A DNA stretch of 64,000 nucleotides from Chryseobacterium sp. LJ668 (GTDB taxonomy: Bacteria; Bacteroidota; Bacteroidia; Flavobacteriales; Weeksellaceae). The notes below the pieces were generated by a model that worked only from the letters and a program-made list of their open reading frames with translations, was not told where the DNA came from and did no database searches. The position numbers and the translations under genes are program-made. Where the stretch lies: contig NZ_CP080443.1 of assembly GCF_019613955.1 (NCBI RefSeq), forward strand, positions 496,001-560,000, given 5' to 3'. Within the stretch, counting starts at the first letter, position 1, and each line of letters starts with the position of its first letter. Below are positions 25,142 to 33,669 of this stretch, piece after piece.

Positions 25142-25990
25142 TTATTCATTCACAATTTTATCATTGATAAATTGAATACATTTTTCAATAACCGTGTTTA
25201 GATCTTCGGGCAATTCAGTTTCTGTCCATGGTTCTGTTGCTCCGAATGTGTGGTTGCCGTTTTCGATTAAAAATAATTCTGAATTGGGATTTAAAATATG
25301 TAAATGTTCTGCATTTTTCACATCAACGCCTTCATCGGAAGTTCCATGAATTATCAAAACATGTGCTTTTGACATTTCCATTGATCTTTCTGCATCAAAA
25401 CGGTGCTCGCTATTTTTAAAATCTTCAAAAAATTGGTAGTAATGTGGCATTTCCTGTTTTGTACGGGCATTTTCAATATAATAAACTCCTTTAGCTTCCC
25501 ATTCTGCAAGACCTTCATCTTTGGGAAAACGCTCTAAACTGTCTACACTGGCCAATGTGACCAAAGCATTAATTCTCTCATCCTCACAGGTTTTTACAAT
25601 AGAAATTCCACCGCCTCTGCTGTGGCCAATAAGAATTACTTTCTGATCATCAACTTGTGGATCCTTGCTAAAATGATCAATGACCACTCCTAAATCTGAC
25701 AATTCTTTTGTATAGTTATTATTTCCGAAAGCCTCCAAATCATCAAACCCTATTGGATTGATCAGTGTTGTTCCGTTGTGTGAAAAATTAAATTTCACAA
25801 AGAAAAGTCCTGCTTCAGCAAATTTCTCAGCCATTAAATTCCAGGAACCCCAATCTTTATATCCTTTGTAACCGTGAACAAAAATCACCAATGGTAATTT
25901 CTTATCTGATTTTAAATAATAAGTGTCAGCAAGGAAATCTTTGGTTTCCGGATTTGAAAGTATGATATTTTCATTTTTAGTGATATCCAT
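25142..25990 (-). CDS. Alpha/beta hydrolase (dienelactone hydrolase/acyl-peptidase-like)
   Basis: 282 residues, no signal peptide. The oxyanion segment is FVHGYKGYKDWGSW, the nucleophile elbow GHSRGGG (GxSxG), the acid lies near IHGTSDEGVD and the catalytic His is in IENGNHTFG. Typical cytosolic serine hydrolase. The stop is followed by a region with no clear hairpin. Substrate not predictable. Confidence 0.9.
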   Translation of the reverse strand: MDITKNENIILSNPETKDFLADTYYLKSDKKLPLVIFVHGYKGYKDWGSWNLMAEKFAEAGLFFVKFNFSHNGTTLINPIGFDDLEAFGNNNYTKELSDLGVVIDHFSKDPQVDDQKVILIGHSRGGGISIVKTCEDERINALVTLASVDSLERFPKDEGLAEWEAKGVYYIENARTKQEMPHYYQFFEDFKNSEHRFDAERSMEMSKAHVLIIHGTSDEGVDVKNAEHLHILNPNSELFLIENGNHTFGATEPWTETELPEDLNTVIEKCIQFINDKIVNE

Positions 25991-26093
25991 ATTTTGTTTT
26001 TTAAATTTCGCAGATGTAATCTTAAAATTCTAAAGGAATAAATAATTTTCATTCTAAAATAGTGTAAATAGAATGAAACACAAAGTAAAATCT

Positions 26094-26101
26094 TATTTTT
26101 G
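26094..26101 (+). promoter_or_regulatory. -7 element 4 nt before the HipA-family gene start
   Basis: TATTTTTG, exact TAnnTTTG, ending 4 nt before the ATG at 26106. It lies inside the frame that an earlier ATG (26073) would use, so 26106 is the better start. Predicted leaderless transcript. Confidence 0.5.
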
Positions 26102-26105
26102 CGTT

Positions 26106-26879
26106 ATGTTGGATTTACGAACAGTTACAGTAATGCGTTATATTCTTCCGTTGCGGGAGGGCGGTTCGCTTCCTGCTTTGGCAGAAGCTGATGATGATTT
26201 TAAATATGTTTTAAAATTTCGTGGTGCAGGTCATGGAGTAAAAATGCTGATTTCTGAGCTTTTAGGTGGGAAAATCGCAGAAGCTTTAGGTTTACAGATT
26301 CCAGAACTGGTTTTTGCCAATCTTGATGTGGATTTTGGCAGAACAGAAGCTGATGAAGAAATTCAGGATCTACTGAAGCTTTCGGAGGGTTTAAATTTAG
26401 GATTACATTATCTTTCAGAATCGATTGCATTTGATTCAAATATTAAAGTTGAACCTCTTTTAGCTTCGAAAATTGTCTGGCTGGATGCTTTTATTACCAA
26501 TATTGACCGTACTTTTAGGAATACCAATCTTCTGATGTGGCATAAAGAATTGTGGGTTATTGATAATGGTGCCTCATTTTATTTTCACCACTCTTGGCAA
26601 AATTTTGATGTTGCTGCGAAGACCCCGTTCAAATATGTAAAAGACCATGTTTTACTTCCGCAGGCCACAATGTTGGATGAAGCTGAAAAGTTTGCCCATG
26701 AAGTTTTAAATGATGAGGTTTTCAGAGAGATCGTCAATTTGATCCCGCAAGATTGGTTACATTGGAACGATGCTGAAGAAAGCCCGGACGAGATCCGTGA
26801 GGTGTATTTTAACTTTATGAAAACACGATTAGAAAATTCTCAAATCTTTGTAAACGAAGCCAAAAATGCAAGAGGATAA
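26106..26879 (+). CDS. HipA-family kinase (stand-alone, no HipB)
   Basis: 257 residues from MLDLRTVTVMRYILPLREGG, the start usual for this Bacteroidota group. The kinase core is intact: ATP-binding Lys37 in YVLKFRGAGHG, catalytic Asp134 in TNIDRTFRNTNLL and metal-binding Asp153 in VIDNGASF. HipA kinases phosphorylate proteins (in E. coli glutamyl-tRNA synthetase) in toxin-antitoxin modules. Here no HipB-like DNA-binding antitoxin is adjacent; instead the DUF3037 gene overlaps the end by 14 bp. The pair is conserved as I recall it, so DUF3037 may be the partner. Confidence 0.88.
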   Translation: MLDLRTVTVMRYILPLREGGSLPALAEADDDFKYVLKFRGAGHGVKMLISELLGGKIAEALGLQIPELVFANLDVDFGRTEADEEIQDLLKLSEGLNLGLHYLSESIAFDSNIKVEPLLASKIVWLDAFITNIDRTFRNTNLLMWHKELWVIDNGASFYFHHSWQNFDVAAKTPFKYVKDHVLLPQATMLDEAEKFAHEVLNDEVFREIVNLIPQDWLHWNDAEESPDEIREVYFNFMKTRLENSQIFVNEAKNARG

Positions 26880-27249
26880 AATATACGAATACGCCGTAAT
26901 TCGCCTGGTGCCAAAGGTTGAAAGAGAAGAATTTTTCAACATAGGGCTTATCATGTTTTCAAAAAAAGAAAAATTTATACGGGTGGAATTTTATCTTTGT
27001 CCAGATAAATTTAAGTTAATCAAAAGCAAACTCGATTATGATGATATCATTCATAATCTTGAAAGTTTTCAGAAAATTGCCAATGGTGCAAAAGACGGCG
27101 GGCCGGTTGCCGAGATGGAAATTCCGGAACGTTTCCGCTGGCTGACTGCTTTGAGAAGCGCAGTTGTACAAACCTCAAGACCTCATCCCGGAAAATCTAA
27201 AGACCTGGAAGAGACTTTTGGTAAACTTTTTGAGGAGTTAGTAAAATAA
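26866..27249 (+). CDS. DUF3037 family protein
   Basis: 127 residues. The N-terminus YEYAVIRLVPKVEREEFFNI followed by GLIMFSK is the DUF3037 hallmark. Mixed alpha/beta, with RFRWLTALRSAVVQTSRPHPG near the end. Its first 14 bp overlap the HipA-family gene, implying coupled translation in one operon. Function unknown; it may regulate or neutralise the kinase. Confidence 0.92.
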   Translation: MQEDKIYEYAVIRLVPKVEREEFFNIGLIMFSKKEKFIRVEFYLCPDKFKLIKSKLDYDDIIHNLESFQKIANGAKDGGPVAEMEIPERFRWLTALRSAVVQTSRPHPGKSKDLEETFGKLFEELVK

Positions 27250-27269
27250 CACCTATTCAAAAATATTTT

Positions 27270-28265
27270 ATGAATTTAGCAACTAGCAATATAAATATCT
27301 ACAGGTTTTTTCTAAACCTGTTTTTTATTTTCTTTATTTCAGCATCCCTATTTGCACAAACCGAAAAAAGCACCCTTCTTCAGGAAAAAACGGCTGTTTC
27401 TGAAAATATTACTTATAAGAAAGACGGTACGGGTAAAGATCTTCTCTTAGATATTTATAAACCCAGAAAATCTACCGGGAAAATACCGGTTGTCATTTTT
27501 TTGCATGGCGGAGCTTGGGCGCTCGGCGACAAAGTAATTGCTCCGGATAATTACATCGAACAAACCATTTTAAAACTTACTGAAAAAAATTATGCTGTTT
27601 TAAGTGTCAATTATCGTTTGGTAAGTGAGGACATCCACTTTCCGGGTCCGATAGAAGATTCAAAAGACGCAGTAAGATGGGTAAGAAAAAATGCAGAAAG
27701 ATATGGTTTTGATTCAGAGAATATTGGCTTTTGGGGAGTTTCTGCAGGTGCACATCTTTCATTGCTTTCCGCATACACTTCGGATAATGAATTTGTTGGA
27801 GATCCAGAACTTGCTAAATATTCCGGCAAGGTCAATTATGTAGTTGATAATTTTGGACCTACAGATATCAACAGACTTCTTCATACCAGAGCGCCAAAAC
27901 CTTTATTGTTTATTGTTGGTTTAATTGCCGAAAAAATCATTGATATCAGATCAAAAATCGCAAAAGGAATGACAGGATATGATATAAAAACAGACCGGAA
28001 AAAAGTGATAGAATTTTGTAAAACGATCTCTCCTATTAACTACACTCAAAATACCGTTCCTACCTTAATCCTGCATGGAAATAAAGACAAAGTAGCACCT
28101 ATAAGACACTCTAAAAGACTTGTAAAAATGCTTAAAAAGGCTAATACAGAAAATGAATTAATCGTTGTAGAAAAAGGTGATCACGGTTTCAGAACTACTG
28201 ATAAGATGTATCAAAATGAGTTGAATGATGCGATGGTAAATTTTATCATTGCTCATAAAAAATAA
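27270..28265 (+). CDS. Secreted alpha/beta hydrolase (carboxylesterase/BD-FAE-like)
   Basis: 331 residues. A hydrophobic signal (about 12-30, ending SASLFAQ) directs export. The HGGAW oxyanion motif (VIFLHGGAWALGD), the elbow GVSAGAHLSLL and the late His in EKGDHGFRTT define the HSL/BD-FAE esterase type; the acid lies near HGNKDKVAP. It likely cleaves acyl or feruloyl esters outside the cytoplasm. It begins 20 bp after DUF3037, though nothing ties them functionally. Its last 20 bp overlap the convergent lipoprotein gene. Confidence 0.88.
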   Translation: MNLATSNINIYRFFLNLFFIFFISASLFAQTEKSTLLQEKTAVSENITYKKDGTGKDLLLDIYKPRKSTGKIPVVIFLHGGAWALGDKVIAPDNYIEQTILKLTEKNYAVLSVNYRLVSEDIHFPGPIEDSKDAVRWVRKNAERYGFDSENIGFWGVSAGAHLSLLSAYTSDNEFVGDPELAKYSGKVNYVVDNFGPTDINRLLHTRAPKPLLFIVGLIAEKIIDIRSKIAKGMTGYDIKTDRKKVIEFCKTISPINYTQNTVPTLILHGNKDKVAPIRHSKRLVKMLKKANTENELIVVEKGDHGFRTTDKMYQNELNDAMVNFIIAHKK

Positions 28266-28767
28266 ACGAATTGGGAGGCTTTATTACAGGAATTTTACTT
28301 TTAAATTCAAATTCTCGTTGAGTTTCTATAAGTTTTAAAGTTTTTTTTGTTTTATAAATCCAATCAGCAAAATTTACTAACGATTTTGGTAAATGGTGAC
28401 TATGAACTTTTATATTCTTATGTAATCCGTCTTTTTTAATAAAAAAGCTAAAGTATTCACCATCTGAATATTTTTCAAAATATAGAGTATCGAAACTTTT
28501 AAAATTGGTATTATTAATAAAACTATCAAACTCCTTTTTTTGCTGCTTATTGAGTTGAGAAATATAATTTGTTTCGCTTAATGGATGTTTCGAATCATCT
28601 GATGACCAATTTTGCCTAATAAAAACAGAATCGTTATTAGGATTAAATTTTATAGAAAAATCTGTTTCAAAAGTATTGTCAAATGAAAAATCAAATTCAT
28701 CATAATCTTGTTTTTTACAACTTACGAGTAAAAATAAGAGTGATAAAATAGAAATTATTTTTTTCAT
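28246..28767 (-). CDS. Lipoprotein of unknown function
   Basis: 173 residues with signal peptide MKKIISILSLLFLLVSC (lipobox LVSC). The rest is acidic then mixed, with DEFDFSFDNTFETDFSIKF near the start and no known domain. It overlaps the convergent esterase gene by 20 bp and lies 20 bp downstream of the helicase gene on the same strand. AT-richer than its neighbours. Confidence 0.8.
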   Translation of the reverse strand: MKKIISILSLLFLLVSCKKQDYDEFDFSFDNTFETDFSIKFNPNNDSVFIRQNWSSDDSKHPLSETNYISQLNKQQKKEFDSFINNTNFKSFDTLYFEKYSDGEYFSFFIKKDGLHKNIKVHSHHLPKSLVNFADWIYKTKKTLKLIETQREFEFKSKIPVIKPPNSFIFYEQ

Positions 28768-28787
28768 TACACTAAAATTATCTAAAA

Positions 28788-31118
28788 CTATATCTTCGTC
28801 AATTTAGCATATTTTAAAATCAAATTCTTTTCACCTTCGTGCAGGAAAACCACTTTTGCTTTGATATTCTGAGGATCAGTTCCGTCTAAGAATTTAACTT
28901 CACCGATACCGAAACGATCATGTCTTACCTTGTCTCCCACCTCGATATCCTGCGAAGAAGCCCCGCTTGGATTGATAATTTTTGCGGTACTTACGGGTTT
29001 TAATTTTCTCGGCTCGGCAATGGGCTTCTCATTTTCAGATCTTGCAATGGTTTTCTTTTCCACTTTTTTGAAGCTCCTCATTTCGGAAGGATGTTCATCA
29101 AAAATATTGGAAGTAATCCCTGCATTATTGATAAATCGGCTCTCAATAGCGGGATTTAATAATTCTAAATATTGCTCATCAACTTCACTCAAAAATCTTG
29201 AAGGTTCGGCATCGGTAATTTTCCCCCATTGAAAGCGTGAAACTGCGTATGAGAAGAATGCCTGCTTTTCAGCTCGGGTTAACGCAACATAAAATAAACG
29301 TCTTTCTTCTTCCAAATCTTCACGGGTCGCAGAACTCATAAAACTCGGAAACAGGTTTTCTTCTAATCCCACCAAATGCACAACAGGAAATTCTAAACCC
29401 TTAGAAAGGTGGATCGTCATCAGAGAAACCATATCTTCTCCGTCATCCTTTCTTTGGGTATCGGCAGAAAGTGCAATATTTTCAAGGAAATTAGGCAAGC
29501 TAGGATCGCCGTCTTCTAACTGCATTTGTTCTTCAATAAAGCCCTGCATCGAGTTCATTAATTCCTGAACGTTTTCTACACGCGAAACTCCTTCCGGAGT
29601 CTGATCGTCTTTTAAAAATTTAATCAAACCGCTTCGCTTTGCCACTTCCATTGCAACGCTGTATGCTGTTTCTGTTTTAAGCAAGACCTGAAATGCTTTG
29701 ATCATTGACCAAAAATCGCTCAGTTTGGTTAAAACTCCATTGTTGAATTTCAATTGCGGCGCATACATTCCTAAATTATCCAAAACTTTTGACACCGGAA
29801 TGTTTTGTGAATCTGCAAAAACAATTAATTTATTTTGTGTCGTTTCACCAATTCCCCGGGTTGGATAGTTGATGATCCTCATTAACGCTTCAGAGTCATT
29901 TTCATTTACCAAAAGACGAAGATATGCAATAAGATCTTTCACCTCTTTTCTTTGATAAAATGACAGACCGCCGTAGACTTTGTACGGAATATTTTTTCTT
30001 CTCAAAGAGTCTTCAAATGCTCTGGTCTGGGAGTTGGTACGGTATAAAATAGCAAAATCGCTGAATTTTTTCTGCTCTCTGTTTCTCAGTTCCCAAATAT
30101 TTCCGGCCACGAAATTGGCTTCATCGGCATCAGATAGCGAACGGTAAACTTTTATTTTTTCACCTTCTTCGTTCTCACTAAAGACATTTTTCTTAAACTG
30201 CTGAAGGTTTTTGGAAATTACCACATTGGCAGCATTCACGATATTCTGCGTAGAACGGTAATTTTGTTCGAGTGAAACCGTCATGGCATCAGGATAATCT
30301 TTTTTGAAATTTAAAATATTATAAATATTCGCACCACGGAAAGAGTAAATCGACTGTGCATCATCGCCTACTACGCAAATATTTTCAAATTTTGAAGCTA
30401 AGGCTTTCACAATTAAATATTGAGAATGATTGGTATCCTGGTACTCATCTACCAAAATATATCGGAATCTGTCCTGGTATTTTGCTAAAACTTCAGGAAA
30501 TCTTGTCAGCAATTCGTTAGTTTTCAGCAACAAATCATCAAAATCCATTGAGCCGTTTTTGTAGCAGGCTTCTACATATTTTTCATAAATCTTCCCGATG
30601 AATTTCATGTTGGCTTTTTCGTCAGCTTCCATTAATTCAGGATTGTTGTAGTATGCTTTTACGGTAATCAGATTATTTTTATAATTGGAAATTCTTGCCT
30701 GTACTTTTTTAGGCTTATACAAATCGGCATCAATATTCATATCTTTCAGCACTTTCCTGATGACATTTAAGGAATCCTGCTGATCATAAATCGTAAAGTT
30801 AGAAGGATAACCGAGATAATGCGCTTCACTTCTGAGGATTCTTGCAAAAACTGAGTGAAAAGTTCCCATCCAAAGACTTCTTGCATTGCTTTGTCCGACT
30901 ACTTTTGCGATACGTTCCTTCATCTCTTTTGCTGCTTTATTGGTAAAGGTCAACGCCAGAATATTGAAAGGATCGATACCATTGGTAATCAAATGCGCAA
31001 TCCGCATGGTAAGTACACGCGTTTTACCGGAACCCGCTCCTGCAAGCACCATGAGAGGTCCTTGTAATGAGGTAACGGCTTCGAATTGTGGTTCGTTGAG
31101 TCCTTTCAGATAATCCAT
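28788..31118 (-). CDS. UvrD/PcrA-type ATP-dependent DNA helicase
   Basis: 776 residues from MDYLKGLNEPQFEAVTS. An upstream in-frame ATG (31169) lies beyond the -7 box (31140-31147) and is not used. Motif I is AGAGSGKT (26-33), motif II ILVDEYQDTN, then GDDAQSIYSFRGA, QNYRS, and VSLMTIHLSKGLEFP and YVALTRA. The C-terminus has the PcrA-type VGDKVRHDRFGIGEV Tudor-like module. 3'-5' SF1A helicase for DNA repair and replication restart. Confidence 0.96.
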   Translation of the reverse strand: MDYLKGLNEPQFEAVTSLQGPLMVLAGAGSGKTRVLTMRIAHLITNGIDPFNILALTFTNKAAKEMKERIAKVVGQSNARSLWMGTFHSVFARILRSEAHYLGYPSNFTIYDQQDSLNVIRKVLKDMNIDADLYKPKKVQARISNYKNNLITVKAYYNNPELMEADEKANMKFIGKIYEKYVEACYKNGSMDFDDLLLKTNELLTRFPEVLAKYQDRFRYILVDEYQDTNHSQYLIVKALASKFENICVVGDDAQSIYSFRGANIYNILNFKKDYPDAMTVSLEQNYRSTQNIVNAANVVISKNLQQFKKNVFSENEEGEKIKVYRSLSDADEANFVAGNIWELRNREQKKFSDFAILYRTNSQTRAFEDSLRRKNIPYKVYGGLSFYQRKEVKDLIAYLRLLVNENDSEALMRIINYPTRGIGETTQNKLIVFADSQNIPVSKVLDNLGMYAPQLKFNNGVLTKLSDFWSMIKAFQVLLKTETAYSVAMEVAKRSGLIKFLKDDQTPEGVSRVENVQELMNSMQGFIEEQMQLEDGDPSLPNFLENIALSADTQRKDDGEDMVSLMTIHLSKGLEFPVVHLVGLEENLFPSFMSSATREDLEEERRLFYVALTRAEKQAFFSYAVSRFQWGKITDAEPSRFLSEVDEQYLELLNPAIESRFINNAGITSNIFDEHPSEMRSFKKVEKKTIARSENEKPIAEPRKLKPVSTAKIINPSGASSQDIEVGDKVRHDRFGIGEVKFLDGTDPQNIKAKVVFLHEGEKNLILKYAKLTKI

Positions 31119-31139
31119 ACTGCAAAAAATTTGGGAACA

Positions 31140-31147
31140 CAAAAATA
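31140..31147 (-). promoter_or_regulatory. -7 element of the helicase gene
   Basis: Reads TATTTTTG on the minus strand, 21 bp before the ATG at 31118; it excludes the longer reading-frame start at 31169. Confidence 0.55.
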
Positions 31148-31221
31148 GTGTATTATAAGGAGAATTCAAATGACGAATTTACATCTTGAAATTTAGAATT
31201 TCTGAATAAGATATTAGAATT

Positions 31222-31253
31222 TAAAAAAAAATCAGCAAAAAATTCTGCTGATT
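31222..31253 (-). terminator. Terminator after the kinase/response-regulator operon
   Basis: On the minus strand AATCAGCA pairs with TGCTGATT around a short loop, followed by nine T. Confidence 0.8.
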
Positions 31254-31278
31254 GATGATCTATTGTAAGTTTTGAAAT

Positions 31279-31647
31279 TTATTTGGCATACGTTTTCAGT
31301 CGATCAACCATATCACCCAGGTCAAAAGGTTTTGCAATAAAAGCATCTGCACCGGCATCTAACGCAGACTGCTCCAAACCGCGGCTTGCTGACATAATCA
31401 AAACCGGAATATCTTTAAGGTTTTCATCAGCTTTGATCTCTTTACAGATATCTCTGCCATCTTCGCCAGAAAGCCACATATCCATTAAAATCACATTGGG
31501 TTTTGAATCGGGATTCAAAGTCTTGAGCATGTCTGAACCTTTATAAAATTTCTCAATCTCAAACCCTTCAAAATCAAGCATCATTTCTATAGAATCAACG
31601 ATTGCAGGACTGTCATCTACCACTAAAACTTTTGTCTGACTAGGCAT
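31279..31647 (-). CDS. Single-domain response regulator (CheY-like)
   Basis: 122 residues from MPSQTKVLVVDDSPA. The longer frame reaching back to 31770 only overlaps the kinase. Asp11-Asp12 and the phospho-acceptor Asp56 (VILMDMWLSGEDG) are intact, as is the KPFD lysine near the end. No output domain, so it acts through protein contact. The ATG overlaps the kinase stop by 8 bp (translational coupling). Confidence 0.93.
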   Translation of the reverse strand: MPSQTKVLVVDDSPAIVDSIEMMLDFEGFEIEKFYKGSDMLKTLNPDSKPNVILMDMWLSGEDGRDICKEIKADENLKDIPVLIMSASRGLEQSALDAGADAFIAKPFDLGDMVDRLKTYAK

Positions 31648-33508
31648 TTTGTTGTACGTTTTTATTTTTTGGAATTTCGAAACAAAAATCAGACCCTTTT
31701 TCTTCTGCCGACAATACGTAAATGCGTCCACCAGACCTTTTGATGATTTCAGATGATATATACAAACCAAGACCCAAACCAGGAAATGTATGTTCCTTTG
31801 AGTCGCTCACTCTGTAATATTGTTCAAAAACCTTGGCTTGCTTGTCTTGAGGAATTCCTATTCCGAAATCTCTCACACTGAAGGAGACCACATTGCCTTT
31901 CAGTTCTGTGGATATCTCGACTTTGTCTGCATTTGGAGAGTATTTTGTAGCATTACTGATCAGATTACTCATGACCTGTGAAATACGGTGGCGGTCTGCA
32001 TTAACCATTCCGACTGTGGATTGATTAAGAATTATTCTGTGCCTTGAAGTCATCTGCTGTTCGGCGACAATTTCTTCGGTGAGCAGATCAAAATCAAATT
32101 CCGTTTCATTAAGCTGAATTTTTCCGTTCTGAATTTTGGTAACGTCCAACAGATCGCTGATCAGACTCGTCAATAAGTCAATCTGACCATCCATTTTTGC
32201 AGCGACTTCGGCATTTTTTAAATCATTCTTTTTAACAAGATTTTTCTCTATAAACTGAGTGTAAATTTTTAAACTCGTCAAAGGTGTTTTCAGCTCGTGA
32301 CTGGCAATTCCTAAGAAATTATCTTTCTGTGTCTGCAGCTGTTTAAAATCATCAATATCTGTAAAAGTACCTATCCATTGTTTTACACTTCCGTTTTCAT
32401 CAAAAGCGGGAACTGCTCTTCCCAGAAACCATCTGTACACTTCAGGTTTCCCGGGATCAATGAATTGGTATTCCATTTCAAAAGGCTTTCCTTCTTTTAC
32501 ACTTTCTGCCCAAAGGATTTCTACATTCTCGTAAACACCCGGTTTCATCACTCTTTTAACGCCAGCTGCAGGATCTTCATCTTTTTCAAATCCTGTATAT
32601 CTGTACCAGTTATCATTCATATAAGTGATTTTTCCGTCTTTATCTGATGTCCACACAAACTGTGGCATAGAATCGGCCAGATCTCTGAATTTCTCTTCTC
32701 TTTCTTGAATTTCTTTTCGTGCGGTAACTAAATCTGTAACATCAACCGCCATATTGTGAATAGCATAGACTTCACCGGCAGAATTTTTTAATGGCTTATA
32801 TGAAAAATTAAAATAGTAGCTCTGAAGCTTACCATCAACCACCAAATCTACGCGGTCTTCAGTAGCGGTGTACGTCTTTCCTGTTTTAAAAATATCTTTT
32901 AGAATACCGATAAAAGGCTGTCCCTCAAGCTCAGGCAAAGCATCTTCGAGTTTTAATCCTATTACAGAAGCATCTTTCCCCCATGTTTTGAGCATAAGAT
33001 CATTGGCGAGCTCAATATATAAATCGTCTGTGCGATAAATGGCAATAGAATAGTCTGATTTTTTTATCAGATCCTCAAATCTGTATTCACTTTCTTTCAG
33101 CTTTCTTTCAGAGATGACCTGATCGGTTACTTCTGTTGCAACTACGCTTACCCCAATAATTTTGTGGTCTTCATTAAAAACCGGAGCATAAATGAAATCG
33201 AAAAAATATTCTTTTAAGTTTCCTGATTTTTCCAGGAAAACAGGAAGTTTATTTCCGTTAAAAATTTCTCCTTTAATATAGACATTGTCAAAGATTTCTA
33301 CGAAACCCTGAGATTTGATTTCCGGAAGCGCTTCAAATAGAGGCTGACCAACCACAGAAGCATCTTTTCCCCATAATTCAAGCATCATTGGATTGGCATT
33401 GTGTATAATAAGATCATCACCAACCAGCAGACACATCGCGACCGGAGCCTGGCTGAATAATGTAATCAATGAATCCGGTGAAACATTCTTTTCTAAAAAA
33501 CTTTTCAT
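31640..33508 (-). CDS. Cytosolic PAS-domain sensor histidine kinase
   Basis: 622 residues with no membrane segment. Three PAS domains are visible: 16-125, 145-260 and 270-390; the first two end with PxFNEDHKIIGV and SAGEVYAIHNM-like PAC motifs. HisKA has the phospho-His404 in IASHELKTPLTSLK, followed by the HATPase (LISNATKYSPN, RDFGIGIPQD, GLGLGLYIS). The tandem first PAS pair is clearly duplicated: LMLELWGKDASVVGQ-like and LMLKTWGKDASVIGL segments recur. It phosphorylates the overlapping single-domain regulator. The input signal is intracellular and unknown. Confidence 0.93.
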   Translation of the reverse strand: MKSFLEKNVSPDSLITLFSQAPVAMCLLVGDDLIIHNANPMMLELWGKDASVVGQPLFEALPEIKSQGFVEIFDNVYIKGEIFNGNKLPVFLEKSGNLKEYFFDFIYAPVFNEDHKIIGVSVVATEVTDQVISERKLKESEYRFEDLIKKSDYSIAIYRTDDLYIELANDLMLKTWGKDASVIGLKLEDALPELEGQPFIGILKDIFKTGKTYTATEDRVDLVVDGKLQSYYFNFSYKPLKNSAGEVYAIHNMAVDVTDLVTARKEIQEREEKFRDLADSMPQFVWTSDKDGKITYMNDNWYRYTGFEKDEDPAAGVKRVMKPGVYENVEILWAESVKEGKPFEMEYQFIDPGKPEVYRWFLGRAVPAFDENGSVKQWIGTFTDIDDFKQLQTQKDNFLGIASHELKTPLTSLKIYTQFIEKNLVKKNDLKNAEVAAKMDGQIDLLTSLISDLLDVTKIQNGKIQLNETEFDFDLLTEEIVAEQQMTSRHRIILNQSTVGMVNADRHRISQVMSNLISNATKYSPNADKVEISTELKGNVVSFSVRDFGIGIPQDKQAKVFEQYYRVSDSKEHTFPGLGLGLYISSEIIKRSGGRIYVLSAEEKGSDFCFEIPKNKNVQQNA

Positions 33509-33633
33509 GAAAATCGATGGAATTGAGTTTTTAAATTTAGTTCTTAAAATGTGAGAACTTTATGATTGAAATCAAATTCAGATTCCAACTTTTAAAACTA
33601 CAAAATTTTCTTAAAAATTTGTAACAATTAATG

Positions 33634-33641
33634 TATTTTTG
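33634..33641 (+). promoter_or_regulatory. -7 element of the first M16 peptidase gene
   Basis: TATTTTTG, exact TAnnTTTG, 28 bp before the ATG at 33670; an earlier in-frame ATG at 33631 would overlap it and is discarded. Confidence 0.55.
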
Positions 33642-33669
33642 GTACTCATTGACAAAACAATTTCTATTT

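Noticed and set aside
31119..31169. Longer N-terminus of the UvrD/PcrA helicase
   Set aside because: It extends across the TATTTTTG promoter box.
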